The position numbers and the translations under genes were made by a program. Below, one piece after another: positions 32,901 through 43,800 of a DNA stretch of 64,000 nt. Numbering within the stretch: position 1 is the first letter of the stretch; every line of letters starts with the position of its first letter. A model generated the notes under the pieces. It worked only from the letters and a program-made list of their open reading frames with translations, was not told the DNA's origin and searched no databases. Where the stretch lies: positions 62,001-126,000 of the forward strand of contig JARBJD010000169.1 in assembly GCA_033064195.1 (NCBI GenBank), written 5' to 3'. Source of the stretch: Blattamonas nauphoetae (Eukaryota; Preaxostyla; Oxymonadida).

Positions 32901-34014
32901 GCCTGACTATATCGAAGGAGTGAGAATCATTATTTGGATAAAAGGCCATTTCGGAGGGAGTTTCGAAGTTAGAGATGGAGAGTTAGAGGTGGGAGGGATG
33001 GGAACAATTGAAGCGAAGTTGGTTGTGGACGAATCTGTGGAGAGAGGAGAAGATAGTGGAGTGGTTGGGGTGAGAGGAGGAAGGGTGAGCATGAAAGAAC
33101 TCACACTCGTGCTGCTGGCAGAAGAGATGTGGGGGAAGAAGACGAAGCCGACGTGTGTTGTGAGTGGATTCGGAGAGTGTGAGATGTCTCACATCACAAT
33201 CAGAGGAGAGGGAGAGCGAGTGGGGATGGGGTTGTTGTGTTGGAGTGGAGGAGACGCTGTTCTTCGCTGTGTGGAAGCACGAGACGTGGAGCTGGGTGAT
33301 GGAGTGTGTCTGCTCAATTTCTATTCGGAACGAAAAGCAATCACAGCCAGTATTTCTGAACTGTCCATTTGGAACACAACGACGAGACAAGCTGGACTTG
33401 TTGAATTCAGTTCAGACGATTCTGAATCGGCGATTGAGGTCGAACGAAGTGTTTTGATTGGAGTGAAGCGGATTGGAGGAGACGATGGAGTGCTCAACAT
33501 TGTGACAGCTCAGAAGACAGTTCAATTCTCGCAGTGCACATTCTGTGATTGTGGGAGTGTGTCATCAGAAGGGAGTGTGGATCGTTCGGGAGGCGTGTTG
33601 ATGGTAGGAATGAAGACGAAGAACGGAAGGGTGGGAGAACGGCACTCGTTCGTGCTTTCTGATTGTCTGATTGCCGACTGCGCTCCAACACTGCCAACAC
33701 AAGACTTGTCTGCAAGATCATGCAGTGGTGGGGGAGTGAGTGTGGACGTGATGGGTGAAGGCCAAGTTTTGATCTCGTTGGAGAGGAGTTGGGTGGAGGA
33801 GACAGAAGTGTCTGGGCGAGGGTTCAGCGTGGACAAGCGAGGTGTGCCTTTTGTGGAAGCGAAGAGGAAGGTGTGTGTTGTGAGTCAGGACTCTCGGTGT
33901 GGACTTGTTGTATGGCGAGGACGAGTCCTGCCTGTTGTTCGCCGCTCAGGATCGTCGTTCTCTGGATGCATTCTTCAGATGCGTGAAAAGCTATTCGACG
34001 AGACCGAACTCTGA
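29917..34014 (+). CDS. Gene G: beta-helix surface protein
   Basis: 1365 residues, the same length as gene F, and intact. The signal-peptide-like start is MDKLILLVVSVLASTVHNSE. The domain order equals that of F: N-terminal domain, beta-helix coils, four spacer domains, the VSDGGSDNIENCG motif and a C-terminal beta-helix block ending DETEL. Divergence from F is uneven: the N-terminal 250 residues and the last 150 are nearly the same, while the first beta-helix and the segment around residues 800-960 differ much more. That patchwork suggests gene conversion or local selection. An open frame extends 30 codons upstream, but the matching frame in gene F is closed, so the MDKL start is preferred. 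Confidence 0.88.
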   Translation: MDKLILLVVSVLASTVHNSEQISNVKSFDDIIEKAQFLQNSAHHSEHGTFSVAEGKFSTGGILLTSNNLALHGTNSHLCHSRADKTARSEPTENHEPYDALPSQRNNPCLFQLQNSSLSLFGWILDASVDGLSVQHLVSSSTEIHRSAILSNWKCSPFIVAGEDNGHGSSVAVISSTHSSPHNHLLPLVAVSCARPEASNMPSVSVIGIDVALSSSNLVLGTGPLFSFGLSEGLEWGNARNGFFAAETLLSSSSLVNMTSEGKKARVGRNREPLFGSGVMQRMAGCDVDGCSNHNTGTGLADVNLGGSLRCLNSSFSLCVRTGNSDLSFERVTINQNVIGRQVINSASSVTSVTYTSCAFESLFFAEDGDVGVGGSAVQITTSRSSLTITLCFFNRCRCVGKGNDGGAVYIASSSKYKEPPTISKSSFSECSADGCGGSFLCKHSSALMISDSFFHQNTAYNDGVGLVMDTSRIVFSNCAFVTCQAQTRAGTLCFATISSVDLTFLLFRNNSCTYHQARRDLYFEEISASILNSDTIQFCDSTSGAPNVYINSSGDVSHLVPQISSTPTIVSVDVTIEGKTAKVTVTTKESISGKMGVLLSGSNVPRLVHVVFGNAEGVTRTGTVQVSTGDFGIYPSWQYTHLSSAILGGAAAHVYQVECTPVDHNIVRFRLKGCSLQAGSYFMEVKSLDHQLNLSLSLSDSFSLIGQAPLYPTTESGRLDFETNYSIVRIVWKPEGLTTTEEISHNLYLTFVTPDEPARVESVDWNLNADQTAIIVVMKGIKMWSNGQKVIVSKEGKDIESTDVIFDVSPTQCSVVFGIGLEDIPRQLKFGEQYGLKSVGEGSTAFVVNPSLFFTPVRPPTVTRIDVSFANPTELLCVVSLSGYLLVVGTEYKLTLNENVVLTVRFVSETKGESAEVSIGWTGLLKYDTIYTVTSLSPTKDEDDQICVMGTLSFKTQTKPKLFVSDGGSDNIENCGTFASPCISLVVGWNRSQEPDYIEGVRIIIWIKGHFGGSFEVRDGELEVGGMGTIEAKLVVDESVERGEDSGVVGVRGGRVSMKELTLVLLAEEMWGKKTKPTCVVSGFGECEMSHITIRGEGERVGMGLLCWSGGDAVLRCVEARDVELGDGVCLLNFYSERKAITASISELSIWNTTTRQAGLVEFSSDDSESAIEVERSVLIGVKRIGGDDGVLNIVTAQKTVQFSQCTFCDCGSVSSEGSVDRSGGVLMVGMKTKNGRVGERHSFVLSDCLIADCAPTLPTQDLSARSCSGGGVSVDVMGEGQVLISLERSWVEETEVSGRGFSVDKRGVPFVEAKRKVCVVSQDSRCGLVVWRGRVLPVVRRSGSSFSGCILQMREKLFDETEL

Positions 34015-34840
34015 TCCTCTCCTTCATCTCCTTCCATCAATCTCTCCCTCTCTGACCACTCACCGTCGACCCTCCTCCTTCGTTCATTGTTCGTTGTACC
34101 ATCACGTCCACCATCTTCTTCAGCATCTCGCACCACGTTCTGTCATCACATCCACCGACTCTCGACATGTCATCTCACTCCCATCTCCCCTTGCCAATCT
34201 CCAGAACAGCGTCAAGTCAGATTCGTCCACAATCTTCGCTCCTTCTGTTATTCATCCAAAACCAAGGATCTCTCCATTTCGTTACTTCGCTGAAGCACAC
34301 TTCTGTTGTCTTGTTCGCTTCTCTTTCTTTCTGCTTTGAGAGATCACTCCATCGTCAACAATCAGCGTTTGTTGAGACCTCTTCGGCATCTGCCGTTCCT
34401 CCATCTCTCCTCTCCTTTCTTCCATCTGACACTTTTCCAACTTATTTCACTTTACACACTTCTGTTGTGAAGTCAGATGACCTCAGCCATTTCTTTCCAC
34501 TTTTTTTCCTTTTTCGTTTTCTTCAGCCAGCTCAATCAGTCTCCATCGTTCATCTCGTCTTCATGAAAGACCATCTTCGCTATCCACAAATCCGAAGCTG
34601 TGACTTTGTTTTTGATTTTGCATGCTCTTCGGAAATACTCTGACCACTCAGAATCAATCTAGATTCGACTTTTTTCTTCTTTCTTCCACAGCTTTGTCCA
34701 AACGACTCGCTCTTATCGTTATAAGGAATACTCTCCTCAAAATCGATCTTCATTTTGATTTTCATTCAGTATTACATTTCAATATTCTGTGATTGTTCTT
34801 AATCTGGATAAGTTAGCAACATCGAGTCGAGAAAGAGGGC
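34015..34840. repeat. Spacer after gene G, truncated fourth copy of the repeated block
   Basis: It matches the other spacers up to about 34800 (tttcattcagtattacattt, then ctgtgattg) but lacks the 26-bp element and a downstream surface gene. The next gene starts only about 40 bp later. This marks the right end of the tandem array; the following gene may use duplicated spacer DNA as promoter. Confidence 0.7.
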
Positions 34841-37800
34841 ATGATCATGTTTCGTTCTGAAGCACCTTTCATCACCGATCTCACATCACTTCACCGGATT
34901 CGAAAGAAGGAACCCAATGGAAACTGGTCGATAGTGATCCAAGCGCTTTCGGCGTCCATTCCTGAAGATTCTGAGATTGTTTTGAAAACGGATTTCACAC
35001 TTCGTGATTTATTCTTCTTCCTGAATCTGGCTCAGGATGACACACAAAAAATTCGAATATTCAGCATTGTTTGCCGAGTTCTGCACTCCCACAAACTGTT
35101 TACGGTGTGATATATCTCGTTTTCGTCACCTCTTCTTCAGGCCGTCACAGATCCTAAGAACCGCCCGCTTGCTTTCTTTCAACACCTGAAATCCTCAAAT
35201 ATGCAGGTGACGAATTCGAATTTGCAAGTTGTATTGAATCTTATCCAGTTCGGAACTGGGACCAGTTCGAACATTTCATCACTTTTGAAAGCAGAAGCTG
35301 AAAACAAGACATTTCTTTATTCTCAGCGTGTCTTTCATGTGATCTTGCAGCTTATGTTGGTCTCTTCTCTGAAGAAAGACCAACACGATACACTCAACCT
35401 TTGCCTGTTGATTTTCACGTCGGTGTTCTGTGTTCGTTCTTTCAGCACGGAATATTCTTTAATGGTGGACATATCATCCCTCCTCCAACATGTGTTTCTT
35501 TTTCTGTTGAAACTGGCTGATAGCTGCCCTCCATCCATGCCATCGAATCCGCCACCAGAGATCGCTCCCGAAGATGTGACCTATATCTCATTTTCTTACA
35601 CCACGAGGATTCTGGCACTTACTCTGATCCGCCATCTTCTTCTGTTCTCCCCACCGGATGTTGTGAACAGGATGCAAAGAACAGCTCTCTACAGTGGAAT
35701 CCTCGCTCACTTTCTGGATGAGGCTGTGAACCCGCTCTCATTCAATCCACTTTCAAGCCAATATCATCTCCGGGATTGCTTGCGTGATCTCTTCTTTTTG
35801 TTAATCCCTCCTGCAGGGATGGAATGGCTGGAGTTTCTGATCGAACCGCACCTCCTGAAATCATCTTTTCTACCCTCCCCACTCCATCCAAATCAAACCC
35901 ATGCACTGAATTCTCTTCCTCACCTTCACGCTGACTTTGCTGATACACTCCAACCTTTCTATCTCCACCCACACACTCCCAATGCTAGTCCCTCGTCTCC
36001 TACCCCAACCGCAAGAAAAACTCTCCCTTTTCCACCGACGTTCCCACTCGTTCACGATGTAGATTTGACGGAGCCAGTTGATGGGAGAGTTTCCCCATCA
36101 CTCACTCCCCCACCGATGATCCTTCCACAAACTCCCCTTCCTTCATCCAGCCTGAACCGGACGACCCCAACGATTGAACTGACCTCCTCATCTGGACTTC
36201 CCTCGGGCTCACCTTTGCCGTTGCCTTCACCATCTCCAACGCAGTCTGGAGTCGACACGGAGAACTCCTTAAGCTGGACGTGGCATCAACCGAATTACCT
36301 TCTTTCGCCTTTTATGCTCCCTCCACATTCTGTCTATGCACAAATGTCTCCATATTTCTTCACTCCGATACTCTCACCTGCCGCACTCGGCACATACCAC
36401 CCTTCCATTTCCTCCTTCCTCTCATCATCTCTCCGCGAGGCGCATCAATTTAAAAACCACTCGTATTTCAAAGGTTGGACTATAGTCGATCCAAATTTGG
36501 TCAAACATGACGCCTCCTCATCCATACACAGCCTCCTCAGATTCGCCGATCTGTCGCTTGATCAAACCGCTTTTATCGCTTTGGCCGTCAAAGAAATTCA
36601 ACGTCTGCGAATTCTCAAGCAAAAAGAACAAGTTCGAGGAAATGATTATGCCACAGGCATGCTCGAATCGATGGACACAGATCAATACGCCCCATCACTC
36701 ACAGAATCGACTCTAAAGTCATTTGCGTCTGCCACCCATCTTCGAAAGACGATTCAGATGGACAACAGCGGAAAACCGTTGAGCCATCCGACATGCTTTG
36801 CGGATTGGATGGTCTATCATCGAGAAAAGAAAGAATGGGTCAGCCCGGGATCTGGAAATGAAGCGTTAAAAGTCGGTGTCAAGAAAGATCTCTTCCCATC
36901 AATGCTTCTTTTCACTCTAAACGATCTCCTTTCCGACCGATATCAAGCAGAACACGCAGCATCCACTCGTCAACGTCAAATCTCCAAAAAAGAAGGAAAA
37001 GTGAGTGACAGTGCCCAAAATGCCGACGACGAAGCAATAAACAGTGAAATTGACCGTCTCGCTCGAAAGATGCGAATGGAAGAAGACGCAAAGGTCGTAA
37101 CTGTAAAAGACAAGGATGGGAACCCCATAATGGGACGGTTGGGAGAGAAGGATGTGGACAAAGTTCGGGCGATGATGGCAGCGGAGACGGAGATGAACGA
37201 GAGGGAGAAGTCGAGGAACAAGGAGGCGGAGGGTGAGGAGGAACAGCAGGAGATGTGTGTTGGGAGGAGTTGGGTTGAATTCTATTTTGATCAATTTCGT
37301 TCTTCACTGCCTTCTCTCATTTTTCATCATTTCTCTCCTCTCTCCATCTCTCAGCCTTCTCTCCCTTCCCTGCCCGTTCATCCCGCTCAATGTGGGCCTC
37401 TTCTGGTCTCTCTTCGACTCCTCCTTTGTTTCCCCATCTCTCATCTGGAACGAGCAAGAACGTACCCGAATGCGAAACGAACTAAAGAACCAAATTCTCC
37501 TCAACGACCAGCAAAACCAACAAGAACGAGAGGACCAACACAGAAGAGAGAGCGGACACAAGCTGAAGACGGCTCACGAACCAAATCGTGCCAAATCACC
37601 CGACCGAAAGACCAACGTCCTGTTCTCGTCTCCTCTCACATCAGCCCCGCAACAGAAACAGCCTCAACCAACACAGAATAGCGCAGGCAGGACAGTGACG
37701 CTGAACACACGTCCGTCTGTGTTGGTTGTGCTTGCTCCGCGGACAGTGAAACCGCTGCCGTCATCTTCGTCGTTCTCGACGTCTCTCTTTCCATCTTCTC

Positions 37801-40800
37801 CTTTCCTCACTGCGACGAACACCCCATCGTCGACGAGTCTTCCGAACAAACTGACAGCCCTGCTGACTTCTCCTCTTTCAGCATCGTCGAGATTGGAGTC
37901 GGCATCGTCTGTGTCGTTGTCGTTCTTCCTTTCCTCTCCTCCATCACTCTTTCCGTTGACAAAACTCGGAATTCGACCTTCGATGCCCACTCGGACCACT
38001 TTTTGCTTTATGGGACAGAATCTGCTGGATGTGCTGATGCAGGAGTGGGAGCCTGTGTTGTGGGTGAAACCGAAAAGACAGAAAGAAATCGGTGTGATTT
38101 CATTCTCTTTCTCGTGTTTCTTCTTCTTTCTTGTTTAACATCGACTATACACCGTTCATCTTCTCGTCTTTCATGATTCACATCTCTCTCCTTCGCAGTC
38201 CATCGGATTCGAGTGACAGAAGAGACGTCGCATTTTGTGGACACGGGGGATGTGGTGAACGGGGCAGCGTTCTTCCTTTACTCTCTCGCCAACCCAGCTT
38301 TGTTCACAGAACAGCTCATTGGTCTGTCTTCTCTCCTTCATTCTCCACAATTCCTTCTTCATCACTTTTTACATTTTTTGTCTCCTTTTCCTACTTCGTA
38401 TCGTCATTGTTCTCTTTCACACACTCTCCCACTTCAGAACGACTCGAACAGCTTGCTCCGAACATCTCCGAGTCCGCCGAACTGATCCAAACCAGCCCCT
38501 TCGCAACCGAAGTCTCTCTCTCATCACCAACCCTCTCCTCCTTCCTCCTCTTCCCTTTCACTCCTTCCACTCTCTCCCACTCCACTCTCTTCTCCTCCAA
38601 CGCCTCCACAACTCTCTTCTGCCTCTCCTCCCTCCTTCTTCATCTTCGATTGTTGATCGCGTCTGTTCGACTCATCCCACACACTCGTTACCAAATCCCA
38701 TTCTCTCTCCTTCACACCATTCTCAACAACTCCATCCACTTTTTCAAAATTCTCTTCCAGTTCATTCGAGAGGCCTCGTCAACAGGATCAGCGTTCACAA
38801 CACCTCTCACTCGGCCAGATGAACATGCTGGAGTTCTGAAATCATCGATTCTCTCAAACAGACCAGCTCTCTTCCTTCTCTCATCGCTCATTTTCAAGAT
38901 TTTCCACTCATCTCTGTCGATGTTGCACACACTCTCGTCATCGTCGAGAACATTCTTCGAACGAGGTGGAATCAACACACTGCAGGAATCCTTCCTTCTC
39001 CTTCCCTTCCTCTTCTCGCTCTTCCCGTCGTCGTCTCCACTCACTCCCCCAACACACATTTCCTCTCGCATCAACGTCATTCGGAAGAACAAACAACAAC
39101 AGCAACCGCAGATGGAATTGACTTCATCTGTTGCATCTCTTGACAGCTCTTTATCGGAAGATCAAGAGAAGGGTGTCCGAGTCAGGTGTGATGGAGTTGG
39201 TTTTGTGATTTGTTTTCATTTTTGTGGTTTCGTATAATTTTTGCATGTGTTTCTCTTTCTCTCATCATTTCTTATTTGTTGCAGAGTCTCTTCGATGCTG
39301 AACCATCCTGTGTCCTTCCATTCGTCTCTTCTGACAATCCAAACACTCGGATCGCTCAACGCTGTCTTCGAAGCGAACAAATCAGTCTGTCATCCCCTCC
39401 TCACTTCCCCACTCTCTCATTTCCTTCTTCTTCTCATCCATTTCCTCTCTCCTCATCTCTCTTCCTCTCATCTCTTCCCTCTCTCTCGCAGTATCCAAAC
39501 TCCATCGGCCAGCGTAACCTCCCCTCCTCCCTCGAATCAAAAAACCAACAGTTCGGAAAAGCGATGAACATGAAACTGAATCGAATGATGTTGCTCAAAT
39601 CGCTTTTGGTGGAAGGCGATTTGAAGCTATTCGACCCGTCGCTCGTTGAGGAGATGAACACCCTCTCCATCTTCTTCATTCGAAGACTCACAGCGTCGTT
39701 CTCCTCGTCACATGCGAAGCTTCACTGTGTGCTCCTTGCGATTCGTTTCTCATGTTCGACACACTCTTGATTTCTCCCCTTTCAGTGTTCAAGAGTCTTT
39801 ACGAAGTGTACAAACAGGAAGAATACAGTTTCCTCAAACGAAGAGCGGACAGAGCGCTGGAATTGTCGGAGCTGGGTCACACAATCCGTCTGTTGTCATT
39901 TCTGTCACTCTCTCTTTTCTTCTCTCTCCTCCTTTTTCTTCATCATCATTCTTGTTCTCTCTCCTTTCTCATCTCCATCTTTCCATCGTTTCATCTTTCT
40001 TCCTCTCTCAGACGATCTGAACACCCTCGCCCCGTCCGATGCCTTCACTCCTCTCTCTGCCTTCTCCCATCTCCTCCCATCCGACCAACCATGTCCTCTC
40101 TGCGAACGAATCCAAGTCCTTCTGGAGGAAGACACGCACGACAAAACCAACTTCCTCTCGTTCATATCCACTATCAGCCATGAGTTCGACACAGATCGAT
40201 TCAAAACAGAGAACGAACTGTCCGGAGTGAAATGGACGAAGGATGAGAATGGAGATGTCGAGAAGGAGCGAGCTGAGTCGGTGAGGTCCAATCCACTAGT
40301 TGTGTGGGAGAGAGTCATTCCGAACATCGCTTCGGATGACAAAAAGGCAGTTGGTTTGACGATCCTTCAAATTCTCTTCCTTCTTATTCTTCTTCCTTTC
40401 CCCCATCTTCTTTTCACCTCGTTCATCCTCTTCTCACACACTCCCATCACCTCTTCCTTCTCTCCTCCCTCCCCTCAGGATACTTCGAGCAGCGTGTCCC
40501 TCTCTTCACCGAGTCAGAAATGAACATCGAAACCAAAGAGCGCCTCTTCCTCCCATCGACCATCACACGCGATGTGGATCTCGAGTCATCTTTCAGCTTC
40601 TCCAGCGACGACGACGACTTCTCGATGTTGGACGATGACGATGCTCTGTCGGACAGCGACCAGGATGATAGTGACGACAGAAAGGATGGAGAGGGGAGTG
40701 TCAGGACGTTTGTCTTTCATCTGGCAGTTCATCATTTTTTCTCCTCCACTTTCAATCTTATTTTCCCTCCTCATTTCTCTTCTCTTTTCTCACTCCACTC

Positions 40801-43800
40801 ATCTCTCCTCTCCTCCTCTCTTCCTCTCCCAGGCAAGAATCCGAGACCGATCGTTCCATCCGCATGCTCGTCCGCAAAACCCGCCAAATGAGCCGCCACT
40901 TCTCGTCCTCCAAACTCAACCGACTGATGGGAAGCACACCCGGATCAGGACAGAAGACCATTGGGCTGTCCCGACTTGGTCAATCAACTTTTGTGGTGAC
41001 AGACGAGGCGGAGGAGGAGGAAACGTCGGAATATCTGACGAGGTGTGTGGGGACGGGATGATTTCACTGTTCTTTTGCATTCTTGTTTCATCTTGCACGA
41101 CATTCATCTTTTCTTCGTTTCCTCTCATCTCGTTCTCCAGCGGCGATGACTCTGACGATCTCTCTTCGCGTTCAAGTGCCTCTTCAAACGCCTCCTCAAA
41201 TTGGTCCATTCTCAGCACACACGAAGCCAACCCCGACGAACCACAACTTCCAACCACCGTCGATTTCGATTCGTTTGAACAGATCGGAGAACAGCATCCG
41301 TATCTCACAAACGGGAGCTTGCGAGGGACGCAGTGGGGTGAGTGTCGTGACGATTGGCGTTCGGATGACATTCTCTCCCTGTTCTCGTTCTTCCCTCTCT
41401 CGGGCGTTCACAACTCTGTGGATGTCTTCACAAACTCGTTCCTTCCACGCCAGACGATGAGTCAGCTCCTTCAGCTCTTCTTCTTCGTGCAAGGACAGTC
41501 AGCTCCCCTTCCTCTCGGCAGATTATCAATGTTTTATGAAACACCCGATTTTGTGAGCTGTGTCCTTCTTCTCTGCTCCATCACACGCTCACTCGTCACC
41601 AACTTCCCGCAGATCGTGTTTCAAAGTGAGGAGAGACCGAAGGAGAGTGCTCGACATGTGGAGACACACACATTCAAATCGAAGGCCCTCTTTCAATCGA
41701 TGATGACACTGTTCATTCTGCCGCTGGAGAACATCCAATCAGCAGTATCTGTCCTGTTCCTCTCTCTTCTCTTCTGCTCCTCTCAACTCTCTCAAAACGC
41801 GTCGGCGTCAATCCTGTCACCTTATCTGGTCAATTCATGCCATCTCCCGCTTTTCATCCTCTTCTCTCTCAAATTTGACTGTCCGCTGGAGAAGGCCTGT
41901 CTCATCAAGTCAATCCTCGCAAACCATTATCGAGTCGGGACGAGTGTGTTCGATGAGAAAGACAAGAAACAGGAGAATGGGGAAGAAGGCGAGTTCAACG
42001 ATTCGCTGACACTGTCCCACACGCTCACTCTCTCCTTCTCGTCGATCGCATTCGACGGACACGCTTTTCTGACAGCCGAATCGACACTTCCGCAATCACA
42101 ATTCGTTCAGCTCCTCCCGCCTTCGACAATCTGCTCTCTGTTCATCTGTCCACCTCGTCCTTCTGATTGTCGAACACTTCCTTCAGATGCGTTGAGACAG
42201 AAACTGCCAATGTCTGTCATCTGCTTTTTATTACATTTCTATCCATCCATTTTCCTTTTTTCATTCCTCTTCTTTGCAGACCATTCCCCACATCTGTATT
42301 GAGTCTTCCCCAACCTCACTTGTTCAAGTCACATCATCACACACTTGCCAACTTCCTCAGAATTGTGAACCCGCGCAAAGGTCATTTCCAGTCTCGTTTG
42401 TTCACTGTCTTCATCGCTTCTCTAACTTGGTTCTTTCTTCCATCTCTCTTGCTCCCTGTACATTTCTTCTTCCAACATCATCTTTCTCTCTCTTCCTCTC
42501 TCAGCTGGCGGAATCGACACAATTTACGGTCTTTCCAGCGAATCACGTGACATCCTCCACTCGACCACGCTCTCCCTCCTCACGAACTTCCTCACCTCGC
42601 TCTCCAACCACACCACAACCAGCCCATTCTCGCACATCTACCCAGCCTCGTCTCTTTCCTCAACTCTCACCCACCCACCATCGCCTCAGATCTCAACATC
42701 ACAATCCTTCCACCAATCCCCTCTCAGACACACATCAATCCCTCCTCCATCCATCCATTCTTTCTCCTCCTCTCCAGCGGTCTCTCGCAGTTCCTCGTGC
42801 GTCACATTCAATCCACCTTTCACCTTCACACACCCAACTCACGTCCAGTTCCGTCCATTCACAGAACTCCCTGTTCCTCACACACCCTCCTGTCTCCTTC
42901 TCTACCCCTCTCTCACTTCAGACATCCTCATCCCATCTTCGCCTGGCTTCTCACTCGTGTCTGTCTCGTCGTTGTTGGCATCGTTGGCCTCTGATGGGAA
43001 CTTCACGAATGTCCTGCCTCCACCAATCCTCTTCCAGCCGTTTGTGTCTCTCCCAACACTCGACGCAAATGAAGCAGCCCTGAACAGATCTCTTCAGACT
43101 CGATTCCCATCGTGGCCACAGCTGACAGAACGATCGCCGATTCAGATCTCGAATCGGAAGAGCAGCGTGTCATTTGAGCATTCGCCGTCGCATTCCTTCT
43201 TCCTTCTGACGGCCGGATTTCCATTCCTCGCTTTGTTGAACTCGCCAGCAGTGATCGCTCTCACCACCCTCCATTCAGTCAAACTGAACAACTCGGAAAA
43301 GAAAGAAGAAGCAAACCCTTTCCTCGCTCGTTCTGAACCAAAAATTTGGGCTTCACAGCAACCAACACTCCTCACACAACTCTGCCACACAATCTCTTCC
43401 ATTGTTGAAGAGGTGATGGGAAGCGACGATCTCTCGCGACCTGAGCTTCACCCGTTCAGTCAAGCTGTGCAGGTTCGCTCACTTTACCATTCCAACATCC
43501 CTCTCTGCTGTGTTCTTCTGGACACGCTGACGTTGAGCTTGACAATCAGTCCACGATTGGCTGTCTCGACTGGAATTGTGGTTTCTGGAAAGGACTCCGA
43601 AATAGGCGCTTTTGGGGTTTCGAAAGTCTTGCTGATTCTGCGTCGATTGTTGGCTCACTCTGAGCTGACGTCTCTCCACTCATCGACAGGCCCTCTGTCA
43701 CTCCCATCATCAACCTACTCTCCGTTCATCCCTTCATTCCTCCCTCCTCTCCTTCGCTTGCTTGCCGCTGTGTTAACATCTGACCTCCTCCCTTCACACA

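Noticed and set aside
37355-38091. RME-8/DNAJC13 identity for the giant gene
   Set aside because: Only one short LIWN-type motif agrees. The N-terminus, J domain and spacing of that family were not seen.
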